Shown here piece after piece: positions 21,495 to 32,530 of a stretch of 64,000 nt of DNA. The stretch lies in NCBI GenBank assembly GCA_038363925.1, contig JAQQWL010000011.1:8060001-8124000 (forward strand). Reading direction: 5' to 3'. The notes beneath the pieces are model-generated. The model was not told the DNA's origin. It ran no database searches and was given only the letters and a program-made list of their open reading frames with translations. A program made the translations under genes and the position numbers. Origin of the DNA: Apiospora phragmitis. Its lineage: Eukaryota > Ascomycota > Sordariomycetes > Amphisphaeriales > Apiosporaceae. Within the stretch, counting starts at the first letter, position 1; each line of letters opens with the position of its first letter.

Positions 21495-24400
21495 TCATTG
21501 CCTTTGCTTGGGCATTTTGCGCTGTTCCAATTCCTCAACGTCTTTCTTCTTGTGGAAGTGAGGCGCGACTTCGTTCAGCCATTGCGGTTTGATGGGCAGA
21601 CAGGATCGCATGTACTCCTTGGTGGTCTGCACCAATTCGAAGTAAATGACCATTTTCTCCGGTGGATCCGAACCCATGAGAACGGAGCTGGGATGGATGA
21701 AAACGGTCGTGTTATTTTTGACGGTCCGATAAGCATCCCCGCTTCGCTGCAGTCGTGCTGCGTTGGGGAAGAAGCCAGCTGTGAGCGCCTTCTTGATGGG
21801 GTCAATATTGGCAGCACCGCAGCTTGACGAAGCGACTTCGACTCGTTCGCAAAGCTTCGACAGCTGGTCGCGAACATCACGTGCCCGGGTAAGAGACCGC
21901 TGCTGCAAGAAGTTCTCACGAGACCAGATGGGCGAAAAGTCACTGTCAACCCATTGGTTCCAGATGTTGAGCAGAGTGAGATGATCGCCACCTTCCTTGA
22001 CAGTAAACCGGTTACGGGCGCTGTCAGCGTGGATCTTCTTGTCCTTTGGCCTGAAGAACAGCGCCGATGCTTCGCTCAACATCGACACAATGGACAGTAC
22101 CTCTTCCACACAGCCGAACTTGTCGGCAGCCAAGACAGCCTTTGCCAACATCGGTTCTGTAGGGAACTCGGCCATCTGACGCCCAACCTTGGTGAGCTCA
22201 CCTTTGTGGTTGAGTGCTTGCAGAGCAAACAGCTGGTTCAATGCCCCGATTAGAGATTCTGTAGGTGGTGGATCCATAAACTCGAATTCCAGAAGCTGAT
22301 TGATGCCCAGAGACTTCAAAAGTAGCACGATACTATTCAAATTGGTCCGTTGGATCTCGGGCGTTGTTGACTCGTCCATTTCGTTCATATAGGCATATTT
22401 TGTGTAAAGGCGGAAACATTTGCCTGGGCCAACACGTCCAGCACGACCACTGCGCTGATTCGCCGAGGCTCGCGAGCACGGCACGACGACAAGGTTAGAC
22501 ATACCCGTAGCCGGGTTAAACACGTTTTCCTTCACGTATCCAGGGTCGATGACATATACGATACCATCAATGGTCAGACTTGTTTCAGCAATATTCGTTG
22601 CCAGGACCACTTTGCGTGCGCCATCAGGGGTAGGTTCGAAAATCTTGGCTTGGAGTTCGGAAGGGAGGTTTGCGTAGATCGGACACACTACGAGCTCCTT
22701 GACGCGATTGCCAAGCTTCCGCGCCGTCTCTGTCAATTCTTGTTCTGCTGCATCGATTTCGTCCTGGCCAGTAAGGAACACAAGGATGTCTCCTTTGCCC
22801 TGGGTGGTGTGAATTTGGAAAACAGTAGTGATGGCTGCAGCCAGGTAGTTCGCCTCGGGCGCCGGGGTGTAGTAGATGTCGACCGGGTATCTTCTTCCCG
22901 GGATGTTGAAAATGGGAGCATCATCAAAGTATTTGGCGAACTTCTCAGCATTCATGGTGGCCGAGGAGATGAGAAGTTTGAGATCCGGCCGTTCTCGTGA
23001 AAGATCCTTCACCAATGCCAGGAGAATATCCGTATGTACGGTACGCTCGTGGGCCTCGTCGATCATCAATGCGGAATAGCCCGCCAAATCTGGCTCCGTC
23101 ATGAACTCGCGAAGTAACATACCATCAGTCATGTACTTCAAAATGGTTTTGTCGCTTGTATTGTCTTCAAAACGGATCGAGTAACCGACCTCGTTGCCGA
23201 CTTTGGAGCCCATTTCCTCGGCAACACGGGCGGCAACGCTCATGGCTGCCACACGACGTGGTTGCGTGCAGCCCACCTTCTTGCCATCTTTGGTGAAGCC
23301 AGCCTCATGCAAGTACTGTGGCAACTGTGTTGTCTTTCCACTTCCAGTCTCACCGACGATAACGAGAATCTGGTACTCGTTGATGGCAGCAATAAACTCG
23401 TCCCGGTAAGCCGCGATAGGTAAGCTTTTCCGAGTCTCCTGGATGGAAAGAGCCTTCTTCTCTGCTGCATCAATCTGGGCATCAAGAAAGCGCTGTTCTT
23501 TGGTCAACTGCTTGCCCTCCCCAGCCAGAGTAGAATCTAGACTCCAGTTGATATACTGCTCTTCGTCCATAATAAGGGAATAGTCGCCCTCGTATTGCCT
23601 CTCAGCGCGGTTGATTTGCGCCTTGGCCTTCTGGGTTTGTTCTCGCTCCCATTCCTCGTGTTCAGTCACAAACTTCTCCTGACCGTACTCGTCCTTATCG
23701 ACGTAGCGCTTGTACAGAGCCTCCTCTTTCTTTTTGCGGTCGATTTTGCCCTTCTCCGTGATGTAGTCATCGGGCATGTAGTAGCCATCGCGGTGATCGT
23801 CGATCTTCAATCGCTCTTCTGCCAGGCGGAGGATTTCCAAGTTCTTGCCAAACTCGGCTCTTTCTTTGTCGGAAAGTCGTGCGCCACTCCTCAACTCGGC
23901 CTGCTCGTCCGCAACCTGCTTGCGCAAAAGCGCAAGTCGTTCTGTTTCCCGCTTTTTCAGGTATTCCTGGCGCGAACGTTCGCGAAGGTCAGGCATGGCG
24001 GCTCGCCTAGCTGCAGCATCGTCTGCGATGCGGCGTCGTTCTACCATCGCTTTGCTTTCCTTTCCAGATGACCTGTCCTCGACGACCTTGGATTTGCCAT
24101 CGTCCCTTGCCTTGAGACGTTTGGCGAACTCGTCTGCTTCTTTCCTATCGCGAGCCGTGTCGGAGAGGTCTGCGTCGTCATCATCATGGCGATCGTCGTG
24201 GCTCAGTTTCACTCGCTTCGATTCAGACTCTGGGAACTCGGGTTCCTCGTCAGATCCTCCGTCGTCTGATGCAGGCTCCTCATCACCCCACCGGTCATCC
24301 ACGTCGGAATCGCGGTCGCGCCGCCTGAGGGTCTTGGATTTGTTGCTCCGAGAATTCCTCGGGGAGAGGCTCCGGTCGTACCTGGAAGGGCGGGAGTGAC

Positions 24401-24539
24401 GTTCTTTATCTTGGTCTCGGTCTCGGTCTCGATGCTTGTCCCGATCATCGCGATGGCGATGTTTGCTTCTCTTCTTCTCGACCTTCTGAGGACCAACCTC
24501 CTCGTCGTCCATAGGGACGAAGGTGTATCGTTTACTCAT
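21495..24539 (-). CDS. prp2: DEAH-box pre-mRNA splicing helicase, Prp2/Cdc28 (DHX16) type
   Basis: A spliceosomal ATPase that in yeast remodels the activated spliceosome before the first splicing step. The product is 1,014 residues in one exon from 24539 (MSKRYTFVPMDDEE). An upstream ATG at 24656 would add 39 non-conserved residues. The N-terminal third is charged and rich in Arg-Asp/Lys (RS/RD-like, nuclear). The helicase motifs are all intact: I GETGSGKTTQ (about 394-403), Ia TQPRRVAAMS, II DEAH (about 491), III SATM (about 525), TGQDEID, V TNIAETS (about 646) and VI QRSGRAGRVG (about 693). The winged-helix/ratchet region and C-terminal OB domain follow, ending in the Prp2-like GSDPPEKMVIYFEL stretch. 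It is divergent from the J-protein gene. Assignment to the Prp2 branch rather than Prp16/22/43 rests on that C-terminus and the N-terminus. Confidence 0.95.
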   Translation of the reverse strand: MSKRYTFVPMDDEEVGPQKVEKKRSKHRHRDDRDKHRDRDRDQDKERHSRPSRYDRSLSPRNSRSNKSKTLRRRDRDSDVDDRWGDEEPASDDGGSDEEPEFPESESKRVKLSHDDRHDDDDADLSDTARDRKEADEFAKRLKARDDGKSKVVEDRSSGKESKAMVERRRIADDAAARRAAMPDLRERSRQEYLKKRETERLALLRKQVADEQAELRSGARLSDKERAEFGKNLEILRLAEERLKIDDHRDGYYMPDDYITEKGKIDRKKKEEALYKRYVDKDEYGQEKFVTEHEEWEREQTQKAKAQINRAERQYEGDYSLIMDEEQYINWSLDSTLAGEGKQLTKEQRFLDAQIDAAEKKALSIQETRKSLPIAAYRDEFIAAINEYQILVIVGETGSGKTTQLPQYLHEAGFTKDGKKVGCTQPRRVAAMSVAARVAEEMGSKVGNEVGYSIRFEDNTSDKTILKYMTDGMLLREFMTEPDLAGYSALMIDEAHERTVHTDILLALVKDLSRERPDLKLLISSATMNAEKFAKYFDDAPIFNIPGRRYPVDIYYTPAPEANYLAAAITTVFQIHTTQGKGDILVFLTGQDEIDAAEQELTETARKLGNRVKELVVCPIYANLPSELQAKIFEPTPDGARKVVLATNIAETSLTIDGIVYVIDPGYVKENVFNPATGMSNLVVVPCSRASANQRSGRAGRVGPGKCFRLYTKYAYMNEMDESTTPEIQRTNLNSIVLLLKSLGINQLLEFEFMDPPPTESLIGALNQLFALQALNHKGELTKVGRQMAEFPTEPMLAKAVLAADKFGCVEEVLSIVSMLSEASALFFRPKDKKIHADSARNRFTVKEGGDHLTLLNIWNQWVDSDFSPIWSRENFLQQRSLTRARDVRDQLSKLCERVEVASSSCGAANIDPIKKALTAGFFPNAARLQRSGDAYRTVKNNTTVFIHPSSVLMGSDPPEKMVIYFELVQTTKEYMRSCLPIKPQWLNEVAPHFHKKKDVEELEQRKMPKQRQ

Positions 24540-25297
24540 TTTGATGAGGTTGTTGGGCGGATTAGATGTTGACGTCTCAATCAATACGGGGGGCCTGAAG
24601 GCAGCAAGCTGGTAACTGCGAAACATTTGGCTAGCATTAATAGCACCCCAAGACAAATAATGGGGCCCAAGCTTATCTCAGAGATGCAGGTTTGCTGTCT
24701 GCACCTGCACACCCACACTGAGGCAGTCAAACACCAATGGAAGGATTACCCGATTTATGGGTGAAGATGATCACCTGGCTGCTCTTATACACAGCAACTG
24801 GTAAGTTTGCAATCATATTTGGGGCATATCATCAATATAGCAAACAGACCTCAGGGCAAGACTGGGCACTCATTGAAGGGATGATCCAAGACTTGTACTT
24901 GCATGTGAGGAATGTAAGACACAGCCAATCAAATAATAGCCCAGTTTATTACTAACCTGCATGTATGCCAAGAGCACGGAAGGGACCACTTGAGTTTATC
25001 TTATCAAGAAATTTCCCTATCCGTACATGTAGCTTCTGTACGTACTTACCTCTTACATGCAAGTAACACGGTGGCACTCGTCAACCCTCCAGCTGTATTG
25101 AACATTGAGAGGAATATCCAGAACCACACTCGTTCAGACAAACGACCTCCCCACTGCTTTTCTACTTCTACCCCAAGGAAACACCCTTCCAATTCAGTTT
25201 TATTGCTGCACTCTTATTGCGCCAGCTTCTATTTACTTAGCTACTGGGTGCGGGTTCGAGTTCGACATTTACACGTTTCTGGCCCAGTGCCGCCAAC
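24540..25297. promoter_or_regulatory. Divergent promoter region, helicase / ER J-protein
   Basis: A 758-bp stretch between two start codons, without a supportable gene. It must carry both promoters; I cannot assign specific sites. Confidence 0.5.
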
Positions 25298-26639
25298 ATG
25301 TTATTGCATGGAGCAGCCTGGCTGCTCCTGCTGGCCTTCTTGCAGCTGGCCCTCTGCGCCGAGGACTACTACAAGGTTCTCGGCATCAATAAACAAGCCA
25401 GCGACAAGCAGATCAAGTCTGCCTACCGCCAACTCAGCAAAAAGTATCACCCGGATAAGAACCCGTAAGCACTCTCCCCTGCCCGCCCGTTTGCGCATAT
25501 ACGTCTTATCTTGACCCATGTTTGCACACCAAACTAACCTCGCGCCCCTGTTCAGAGGCGATGACACCGCCCATGAGAAGTTCGTCGAGGTCTCCGAGGC
25601 CTACGAGGCCCTGATCGACGCCGATTCGCGCAAGATCTACGACCAGTACGGCCACGAGGGCCTGAAGCAGCGGCAGCAGGGCGGCGGCCACCACCACGAC
25701 CCCTTCGACCTGTTCAGCCGCTTCTTCGGCGGCGGTGGCCACTACCAGCGAGGCCAGCCGCGCGGGCACAGCGTGGAGGTTAAGATCGGCGTGTCCCTGC
25801 GCGACTTCTACAACGGCCGCGACACCGAGTTCCAGTGGGACAAGCAGCAGATCTGCGAGGAGTGCGACGGCAGCGGCTCCCGCGACGGCGTCGTCGACGT
25901 CTGCCAGCACTGCGGCGGCCACGGCATCCGCATCATTAAGCATCAGCTGGCGCCCGGCATGTTCCAGCAGATCCAGACCCAGTGCGACGCCTGCGGCGGT
26001 CGCGGCAAGACGATCAAGCACAAGTGCCCCGTGTGCAACGGCAACCGGGTCCTGCGCAAGCCCACGACCGTTGCTATTAAGATCGAGCGTGGTGCCGCCC
26101 GCGATTCCAAGATTGTCTACGAGAACGAGGCTGACGCCAGCCCCGACTATGTTGCCGGCGATCTCGTCGTCACTCTGACGGAGAAGGAGCCCGATCTGGA
26201 GCTTGATAACCCTGAGCATGTGGACGGTGTCTTCTTTAGACGTAGAGGCAACGATCTGTTTTGGCGGGAGGTGCTCTCGCTTAGGGAAGCGTGGATGGGC
26301 GACTGGACGCGGAACATCACACATCTAGACGGTCATATTGTCCGGCTCGGTCGCAAACGCGGCCAGGTCGTGCAGCCGGGCCAGGTCGATACCGTAGAGG
26401 GTGAGGGCATGCCCCTTTGGCACGAAGACGGAGACTCGGTCTATCACGAGACCCAGTTCGGCAAGCTCTATGTCGAATACACTGTGGTCTTGCCAGACCA
26501 ACTAGAAAGTGGCGTGGAGAAGGACTTCTGGGCCACTTGGGAGAAGTGGCGAGGCAAGATCGGTGTGGACCTGCACAAGGACAGTGGCAGGCCCGAGAAG
26601 CCGATACCAGATACCGGCCACGAGCGTGATGAACTTTAG
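25298..26639 (+). CDS. scj1: ER-luminal DnaJ co-chaperone (Scj1/ERdj3-like), C-terminal RDEL
   Basis: Exon 1 is 25298-25464 and exon 2 is 25556-26639. The 91-bp intron (GTAAGC...TTCAG) is in phase 2, and the product is 416 residues. The order is: signal peptide (1-21, cut after LALCA), J domain with HPD at 51-53, Gly/His/Phe-rich linker (about 97-117), and four Cys zinc repeats. These are Cys156/159, Cys172/175, Cys199/202 and Cys213/216. Two substrate-binding beta domains follow. The last residues are E-R-D-E-L, and RDEL is a working variant of the HDEL/KDEL retrieval signal, so the protein should stay in the ER lumen. There it would stimulate the Hsp70 Kar2/BiP in folding and quality control. 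Layout and length match type I (DnaJ-like) ER J-proteins. Confidence 0.95.
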
Positions 26640-27125
26640 ACAAAAGATTCTGATATGAGATAGAAATATTGTATAATGGGAAATACCAGCGATTATCCAA
26701 CCTATTCTGGCCGCCAAGAACGTCCAAGCACATGTCCACTGTAGGGTGCATTCGGCGTGTACGAATAGGGGTCTTGACTAGTACGATATGTTTAATTCAG
26801 AGTATTCGAAAAGCTGACATCTAATAAAACACTCTAAAAGTGAGTGAGTTGATATATACTTGGTAGATATATACGCCGACCACATAATCAGCCCTGCTGA
26901 TAACGCTCAGAGTGCATAATGTCGTGTTCGTCATCTTAAGCCATCCCTGAGTCCTGCCTCAGGGGGATATAGTGTGACCTAAGTAGAGAAAGCTGTCCAA
27001 CACAGAGGGTTGTCATCCCCATTGACAACATCTAAGCCATGTCCGAGTTCTTAGGCTGATGAGCGCATGGATTGTTGATAATGAAGTCGGTAGAGACATA
27101 TACAGAGCCAACGCTCAAGTGCCCC
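26640..27125. other. Convergent intergenic stretch
   Basis: 3' regions of the J-protein (+) and DUF1365 (-) genes; somewhat AT-rich, with no gene seen. Confidence 0.5.
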
Positions 27126-29004
27126 TCACATGGTCACCACCCAAGCCATGCATGCCTTCAGAACGAAAAGCTCCAGGCTCAGTATACCCATATCTCCGAG
27201 GGCAAGCCTGTCTGCGATAAATCGTCCAAGCACCAAAGACCGGTATGCCCGTCTTGCATATGGCTCCTCGGAGGACATGACAAATCCATCCATGGCCGAT
27301 GGTCTGAAATCCCGGATATCTTGTTTCAAGTGCGTGGCTTCCTTGGTCGGGGTCTGTGCCGAGGTCATTGGCTGTTCGATACGTTCAGGCCTTTGACGCA
27401 AGCGCTGGATCAACTTGAACTGGCCATATTCAAACACGTTCTGCAGGTCCAGAGGGGGAGACGGCTTCTTGAACAGGAGCTTGGGGAGCAAGTCGGGCCG
27501 AGATATTGATATGGTACAATTATCGTTGAGTTCACAGAACAGGGCCTCGAGGTCATGAGCATAATATACGAATCGTGTATAAAATACGGGCGTCAAGACC
27601 TTGAGCTCCATGGTCTGTTCGTCTCCGGGAGCCCCAGGGTCAGCGTTAGTCATTGTCTCAATGCCCGCGCCTGCTATACCGCTAGGAATATAGCGAATGG
27701 TCATCGGAGCAGGACATTGCCGCACGAGATATCGCAAGTACCTTCTAAAGAACTCTTCAAGTCCGGTCTCAATTTCATCTGCTTGGCGCGCAATGCTCCG
27801 CTTCCGTGGCTCTGGTCGATACCAGACGTGAAGCTTTCGCTGGAAGAAAAGCACCCCAGCTTCTTTCACGATGCGTGGGAAAGTCACAAGGCCAACCCAC
27901 CACCATGCTGCCAGGAATTTGACCTTTTGCCAGTTACTCATGGCAGTGGGGTCTATCGCATCTCCTTCCGAGAAAACTCGGGCAACCATTTTGGCGTGCT
28001 CCTTCGATGAGTTTAGGGTGATGGTGTTGTTGATTTTCCCAGTCCCTTCCAAAAACGGAGAAAAGGGGTCATGCGCGATCAGAGAGTACGCGCCCTTCCT
28101 CGAGTTGAAAGGGGAAACATGGAAATCCTTTGGGATGACTCTCTGCTGCAGCTTATGGTTAGCTGACGGGATGCCGCCTTTTGCAGAGTAATCTGCACCC
28201 GAGGCCTCTAATCCAGCAGTGATATCTTCCAGCTCGTTGGTGACCTCATCGGCAGTCACGAAATACATGTGTCTTTCGCCAAATGTGTTATTGACTTCAA
28301 GGACGATTGTTGTTAGGTCCTTCTTCGAAGAGTACAGATACCAGAAGGAGACTGGATTGAACTGATATCCCAAGAACTTGGCGGCTGTGACTAGGTAGGC
28401 ATATGGATAGTCTGCTGGTTTGATACCCTACACACATGTTAGCTGGGATTCTTGGCTACTTTATGGGATTCTTCCTTACTTGAGAGGTCAAATGGGCGTC
28501 AAGCTTCCCTCTTAGACCAAGATGGCCATGTCCTCTCTCAAGGTAGTCTGCTGCATCAACCTGGTACCAGCCCTTCTTCTGTGAGCCTGTAGAAATCATG
28601 CCGCCAGCGACACCTTCCCAGCCCACAGGGAATCCGATCATGAGGTACGAGTTAGAGAAAGCATGTTTCTTTGGGAAGAACCGGGCATGAGTAGTCCGGC
28701 ATGGAATCAGCAAAGGTTTGGTTGGGCCATCCCATCCCGAGGGTTGACGGTTGATGCCAAGAAAAGGCCTGGTAACCTGGATAACCAGGTACGCAGCCAA
28801 TACGGTCACAGCTAGCTTGAGCAATACTGCTTGGCTGATGTTACTGGCCAGAAGAAACTCCAGTAGCCGTCCATGGTACCTCCATATGGCAAAGATGGAG
28901 AGGATGAAGGCATCATGAAGGCCACCATACCCCATGTAAATACCCAATGCGGCAGCACACTTCACGAGAAGGATATGCCACGGCATTCCCGGTAGGACGT
29001 CCAT
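27126..29004 (-). CDS. DUF1365 membrane protein
   Basis: Exon 1 is 29004-28480 (175 codons) and exon 2 is 28427-27126. The 52-bp intron (GTAAGG...GTGTAG) is in phase 0, and the product is 608 residues. The N-terminus has two or more hydrophobic segments (about 10-80), so it is membrane-bound. The DUF1365 domain follows: I-P-C-R-T-T-H-A-R-F-F-P near its start and the hallmark Y-Q-F-N-P-V-S-F-W-Y-L-Y just after the splice join. Later come the conserved N-T-F-G-E-R-H and F-H-V-S-P-F segments. A further hydrophobic segment is near the C-terminus. In bacteria DUF1365 genes often sit beside cyclopropane-fatty-acid-synthase-like genes; the fungal role is unknown. It shares a promoter region with Mbf1, whose start is 657 bp away on the other strand. 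Confidence 0.9.
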
Positions 29005-29661
29005 CTGCCAAGATCCTTGACTCTGTCTGTCCTCAGCTACCCCACCAAACGAAACAAAGAGTAATTCCAGACGTTAACATCAAATCACTTCATGCCTGCA
29101 CGCAGATAGATGGTAGAGAACCAAAGCAACGAAGAGCCAACAGGTTGTTTGTCGTCAATGTTTTTTGAAGTCCCGTTAAAATATAAAGCATCATCAAGCC
29201 CGTACGGACATCCCCCTCGTGTGACTGGAAGGGCACGTACTTCTGTAGCGTAGCATCGGCTGTTTCCAATCTGACCCAAGACCGAATTACGCCACAGTTT
29301 GCCCGGTGGCTGCTTTAGGTACCTAGCCTCACATTAGCCCCATCGGCAATAAGCAGCCTGGCCGAAGACTCGAGGACTGATTGATTGAGTCAGCCCGGCG
29401 AAGGCCAGCTGGGAAACTTCCTCTGGACCCTTCAGCAGCCCAGCCCACTTCATACCGTCATAAAGGCGCCCGCCAATTCCATCGACTTCCACTTCCGTCC
29501 GCCGAAGAAAGTTGTCATCTACTTTTACCATTTCCACCCAACCTCACGCGACAACACCAATAACGACACCAATTCAGCATAACCGTTGATTCCCACCCGC
29601 CTCGACGCATAAACAACGACAAAAAGCATCACCTCAACACAAAATCCAAATACTCGCCAAG
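29005..29661. promoter_or_regulatory. Divergent promoter region, DUF1365 gene / mbf1
   Basis: A 657-bp stretch between two start codons. The CA-rich sequence directly before the mbf1 ATG (about 29,520-29,661) looks like its leader. Confidence 0.5.
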
Positions 29662-30384
29662 ATGTCTGACGACTGGGATCAAGTCACCAAGATTGGTAGC
29701 AAGGCGCGCTCCGGTGCCAGCCAGCGAGAGACCGTCGTCCGAGGAAACGCTGCCCTGAACGCTGCCCGTCGAGCCGGTGGTTCCATCAACACCGAGAAGA
29801 AGTTTGGTGCCGGCAACGCTGTAAGTTGATTGATCTCCAAACCCATTCCTCCATGCCAGCCCTCTATGCACCCGCCTACCATTGGGTGGTGTATGACGCC
29901 CGCAGAGGGGCAAAATGTGGGGGGTGGTGGGCTATCACTCTCGGGTTGGCGACATCTGCAATGAGCAGCACCCTCACCACATATTGCCCCTATGCACGGA
30001 TAGAAAATGACCCATACTATTACTACCCCAAAGGAAGAAGAAGAAAACACAGCATGCTAATTTTATAAATCATCACAGGCCACCAAGCCCGGCGTCGAAG
30101 GCCAGCGCCTCACCAAGGTGGACCGCAGCGACGACATCATCAAGCCCACGACGGTCGGCAAGGAGGTCGGCACCGTCATCTCGCAGGCGCGGCAGGCCCA
30201 GGAGCCCAAGATGACGCAGAAGGACCTCGCGACGCGCTGCAACACCACCCCGACCGTCGTCGCCGACTTCGAGCGCGGCACCGCCGCCCCGGACCAAAAG
30301 GTCCTGGGCGCCATGGAGCGCGTCCTCAAGATCAAGCTCCGCGGCTCCAACATCGGCGAGCCCCTGTTCAAGAAGAAGGCGTAA
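29662..30384 (+). CDS. mbf1: Multiprotein-bridging factor 1
   Basis: Exon 1 is 29662-29820 and exon 2 is 30079-30384. The 258-bp intron (GTAAGT...CACAG) is in phase 0 and is the longest coding intron in the window. The product is 154 residues, the usual size. Residues 1-80 form the MBF1 N-terminal domain ([11 protein letters not shown] at the start), and about 85-140 form the Cro/C1-type helix-turn-helix (…[10 protein letters not shown]…VVADFERG…). The protein ends in a basic KKKA tail. Mbf1 bridges bZIP activators such as Gcn4 to TBP and also acts at stalled ribosomes to prevent frameshifting. The N-terminus and DNA-binding fold are intact. Confidence 0.97.
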
Positions 30385-31033
30385 ATGTTGGGTTGGCTGG
30401 TTTTTAGCTAGCTACCTACCTACTCAGTTAGGAGACAAAGACGAGAGACAACGGTGCCTTTTTACGATGTATATGAAGGGGAGGCGGCGTTGCTAGAGAG
30501 TGTGCGAGAAGTGTGCGAGAGGAAACACGCATGCTCAATAGAGGCAGGAAGCAACCAAAAAAAGAATCAGTCCTGCGGCGGAGACCACCAGAACGATGGC
30601 CTTCAGGATTATGGCGTAGCTCTTTGCTACTTTTGTTATGACACAGATCTGGGAGCATAGATGTATCCCGGATTTCTACGTTCTAGTCTTTCAGAGAGAA
30701 TAGACATGGCGTCACTGGCAACCCCTTTTTTCGTATGTGCAAGTACAATGTCCATTGTGTGATCATCATTATTATGATTCAAATTCGGGTCTTCGACATC
30801 ATGTGACAAGTCCAATGGTCTTGGGGGTGCGCCTTTGCGATGCTAATCAAACAGGGGTAGTAGTTCCCATGGTATCCCAAACACCTCGCAAATGCCACGA
30901 TGAGAGCAGGCTTTCAAAAACAGTAGACAGAAAAGTGACGAGCCCCAATCAGTATACACATCCTCCTCCTCCAAGTTCGTACATTCATCCATCCTTCCAC
31001 CTATCAACCCAACATAACCAACCAGCTCCCCCC
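30385..31033. other. Convergent intergenic stretch
   Basis: 3' regions of mbf1 (+) and cdt1 (-). No gene seen; the open frames here are short and featureless. Confidence 0.5.
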
Positions 31034-32530
31034 TTACTGTTTGGCGATGATAGCCTGCACCCGTCTCTCGGCCTCGACCTTGCTCAGCTGTCGACTCGCC
31101 TCGATGACGACGTTCTCCCGCTCCCCGATGGTGACAACGCGGATCCATTCGGGAGCGACCTCCTGCGCCAGGATGCGGATGCAGACGGCGCCCTCCTCGC
31201 GCGAGATGCCCATGCGGAAGGAGTCCTTGAGCTTCTCGAGCACGACCGTCATGGTGAAGGAGATGCGGCCCTGGCTGCCTCCGGCGCTCGACCGGCTCAG
31301 CATGCCAAGCAGCGACGTGACCTCGGCGACGCGGTGCAGGGCGGCGCGGCGTTCCAGTTCGGCCGGCGAGAGGTCGGCGGGCAGAGAGGCCTTGGCCAGC
31401 TGCTTGTGGCGGATGCGGTCCAGCAGGCTCATCTTGGAGCCGTCCGGGTTGGTGAGGGAGTTGGCAGCGGCCGCGGCGGCTGCGGGCTTGGCGTCTTTTT
31501 CTTGTTTCTTCATCGCGATGCCCTGCTTCAGCTCCTCCAGACGCTTCTGTCCCTTGGCCAGGACGGGTGCTGCCTTGGCCACGGAGTCGCAGATGGTGAT
31601 CGGGGCCTTGGGGAGGCTGTTGGTGAATCGGAGGGTGTCGGTCTCTCCATGGGCGGTAAAGCGGCGCCAGAGCTGTTCCATCTTGTTGTGGTAGTCTCGG
31701 TTGAGCTCCTTCTCGTTCAGATGGCCGCCAGGGAGCTTGGAGGAATCAACTTCGAGGCAGATTTTCCCGCGTCCGTAGTTTGAAAGCGTCAAGAGGCTGG
31801 CCGTCATGTTCTGAACTCCGAGACAGATGCGGATGTCGTTTTCTGTCACAGCCTTCTTGCCCCAGGCCCGTGCAATGTTGGGACACAAGCTGCGAAGATC
31901 AACCGGGACATTGGTGCCATTGTGTGCGTAGTGGAGGGTGAGGGTCTTCAAGAAGGAGCTGTGGAGGTTGATCAAACTGATGATCTCGCTGGGGAGACCG
32001 CGCTCTGAGGATGGTGCTGGCTCGAAGTCAGGTTCAGCAGCAGATGTGTCTGCAGTGAGCGGTGATGAGCTGCGTAATGGCGAGGACTCGAGTCGGAGTC
32101 TCTTGAAAAGCTTGTCTGTGTTGACGGAAGATGCATCCGAATCGGACACACTCGGGCTTCTGGCGCGCTTGAGGGGTGCGGGTGCTGCGCGTGCCTTCTT
32201 GGCCGGACGGCCGCGTCCACGCTTCTGTGGCGTCTCGACCGACTTCAATGGTGTTGGGATAAGTGCGACTTTCTTGATTGGGGTCTCGTCGGCTGAAGAG
32301 GAGTTGTCGTCGTCTGCGGGAGCGACGGCTTTGCGTTTACGCGACTCGGATGTGAGAGCAGCAAGCTTTACTGCGGGTTTGACTGCGGGAGTGACGTTCT
32401 TCTTGAGATCGTTATTTCCGGCATTCTTGGTGGTGCGGGTGAAGCTCGTGATGTTGGCAGAGCCCGACTTCTTGGCAGGCGTGGCCTTGGATCTGGTGGA
32501 CGCCGGTTGGCGCTTTACAGCTGCAGGCAT
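31034..32530 (-). CDS. cdt1: Cdt1-like DNA replication licensing factor
   Basis: A single exon of 498 residues. It brings the Mcm2-7 helicase to origins together with ORC/Cdc6 (known for the family). The N-terminal ~165 residues are Lys/Ala/Ser/Pro-rich and probably disordered, with several basic nuclear-localisation candidates (KRKA, KKARAA). A first winged-helix region covers about 168-300 (GLPSEIISLINLHSSFLKTL...). The C-terminal winged-helix domain that binds MCM covers about 345-495 (LLDRIRHKQLAK...WIRVVTIG). Near the N-terminus a weak PIP-box-like pattern (Ser24-x-x-Ile27-x-x-Phe30) lacks the usual Gln and second aromatic. The start is at 32530 (MPAAVKRQ); further in-frame sequence upstream lacks character. 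Divergence is high in this family, so the call rests on the domain arrangement and C-terminal motifs. Confidence 0.85.
   Translation of the reverse strand: MPAAVKRQPASTRSKATPAKKSGSANITSFTRTTKNAGNNDLKKNVTPAVKPAVKLAALTSESRKRKAVAPADDDNSSSADETPIKKVALIPTPLKSVETPQKRGRGRPAKKARAAPAPLKRARSPSVSDSDASSVNTDKLFKRLRLESSPLRSSSPLTADTSAAEPDFEPAPSSERGLPSEIISLINLHSSFLKTLTLHYAHNGTNVPVDLRSLCPNIARAWGKKAVTENDIRICLGVQNMTASLLTLSNYGRGKICLEVDSSKLPGGHLNEKELNRDYHNKMEQLWRRFTAHGETDTLRFTNSLPKAPITICDSVAKAAPVLAKGQKRLEELKQGIAMKKQEKDAKPAAAAAAANSLTNPDGSKMSLLDRIRHKQLAKASLPADLSPAELERRAALHRVAEVTSLLGMLSRSSAGGSQGRISFTMTVVLEKLKDSFRMGISREEGAVCIRILAQEVAPEWIRVVTIGERENVVIEASRQLSKVEAERRVQAIIAKQ

Noticed and set aside
25506..26324. 272-codon minus-strand frame opposite the J-protein
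   Set aside because: Antisense shadow of the Cys-rich J-protein exon; no domain.
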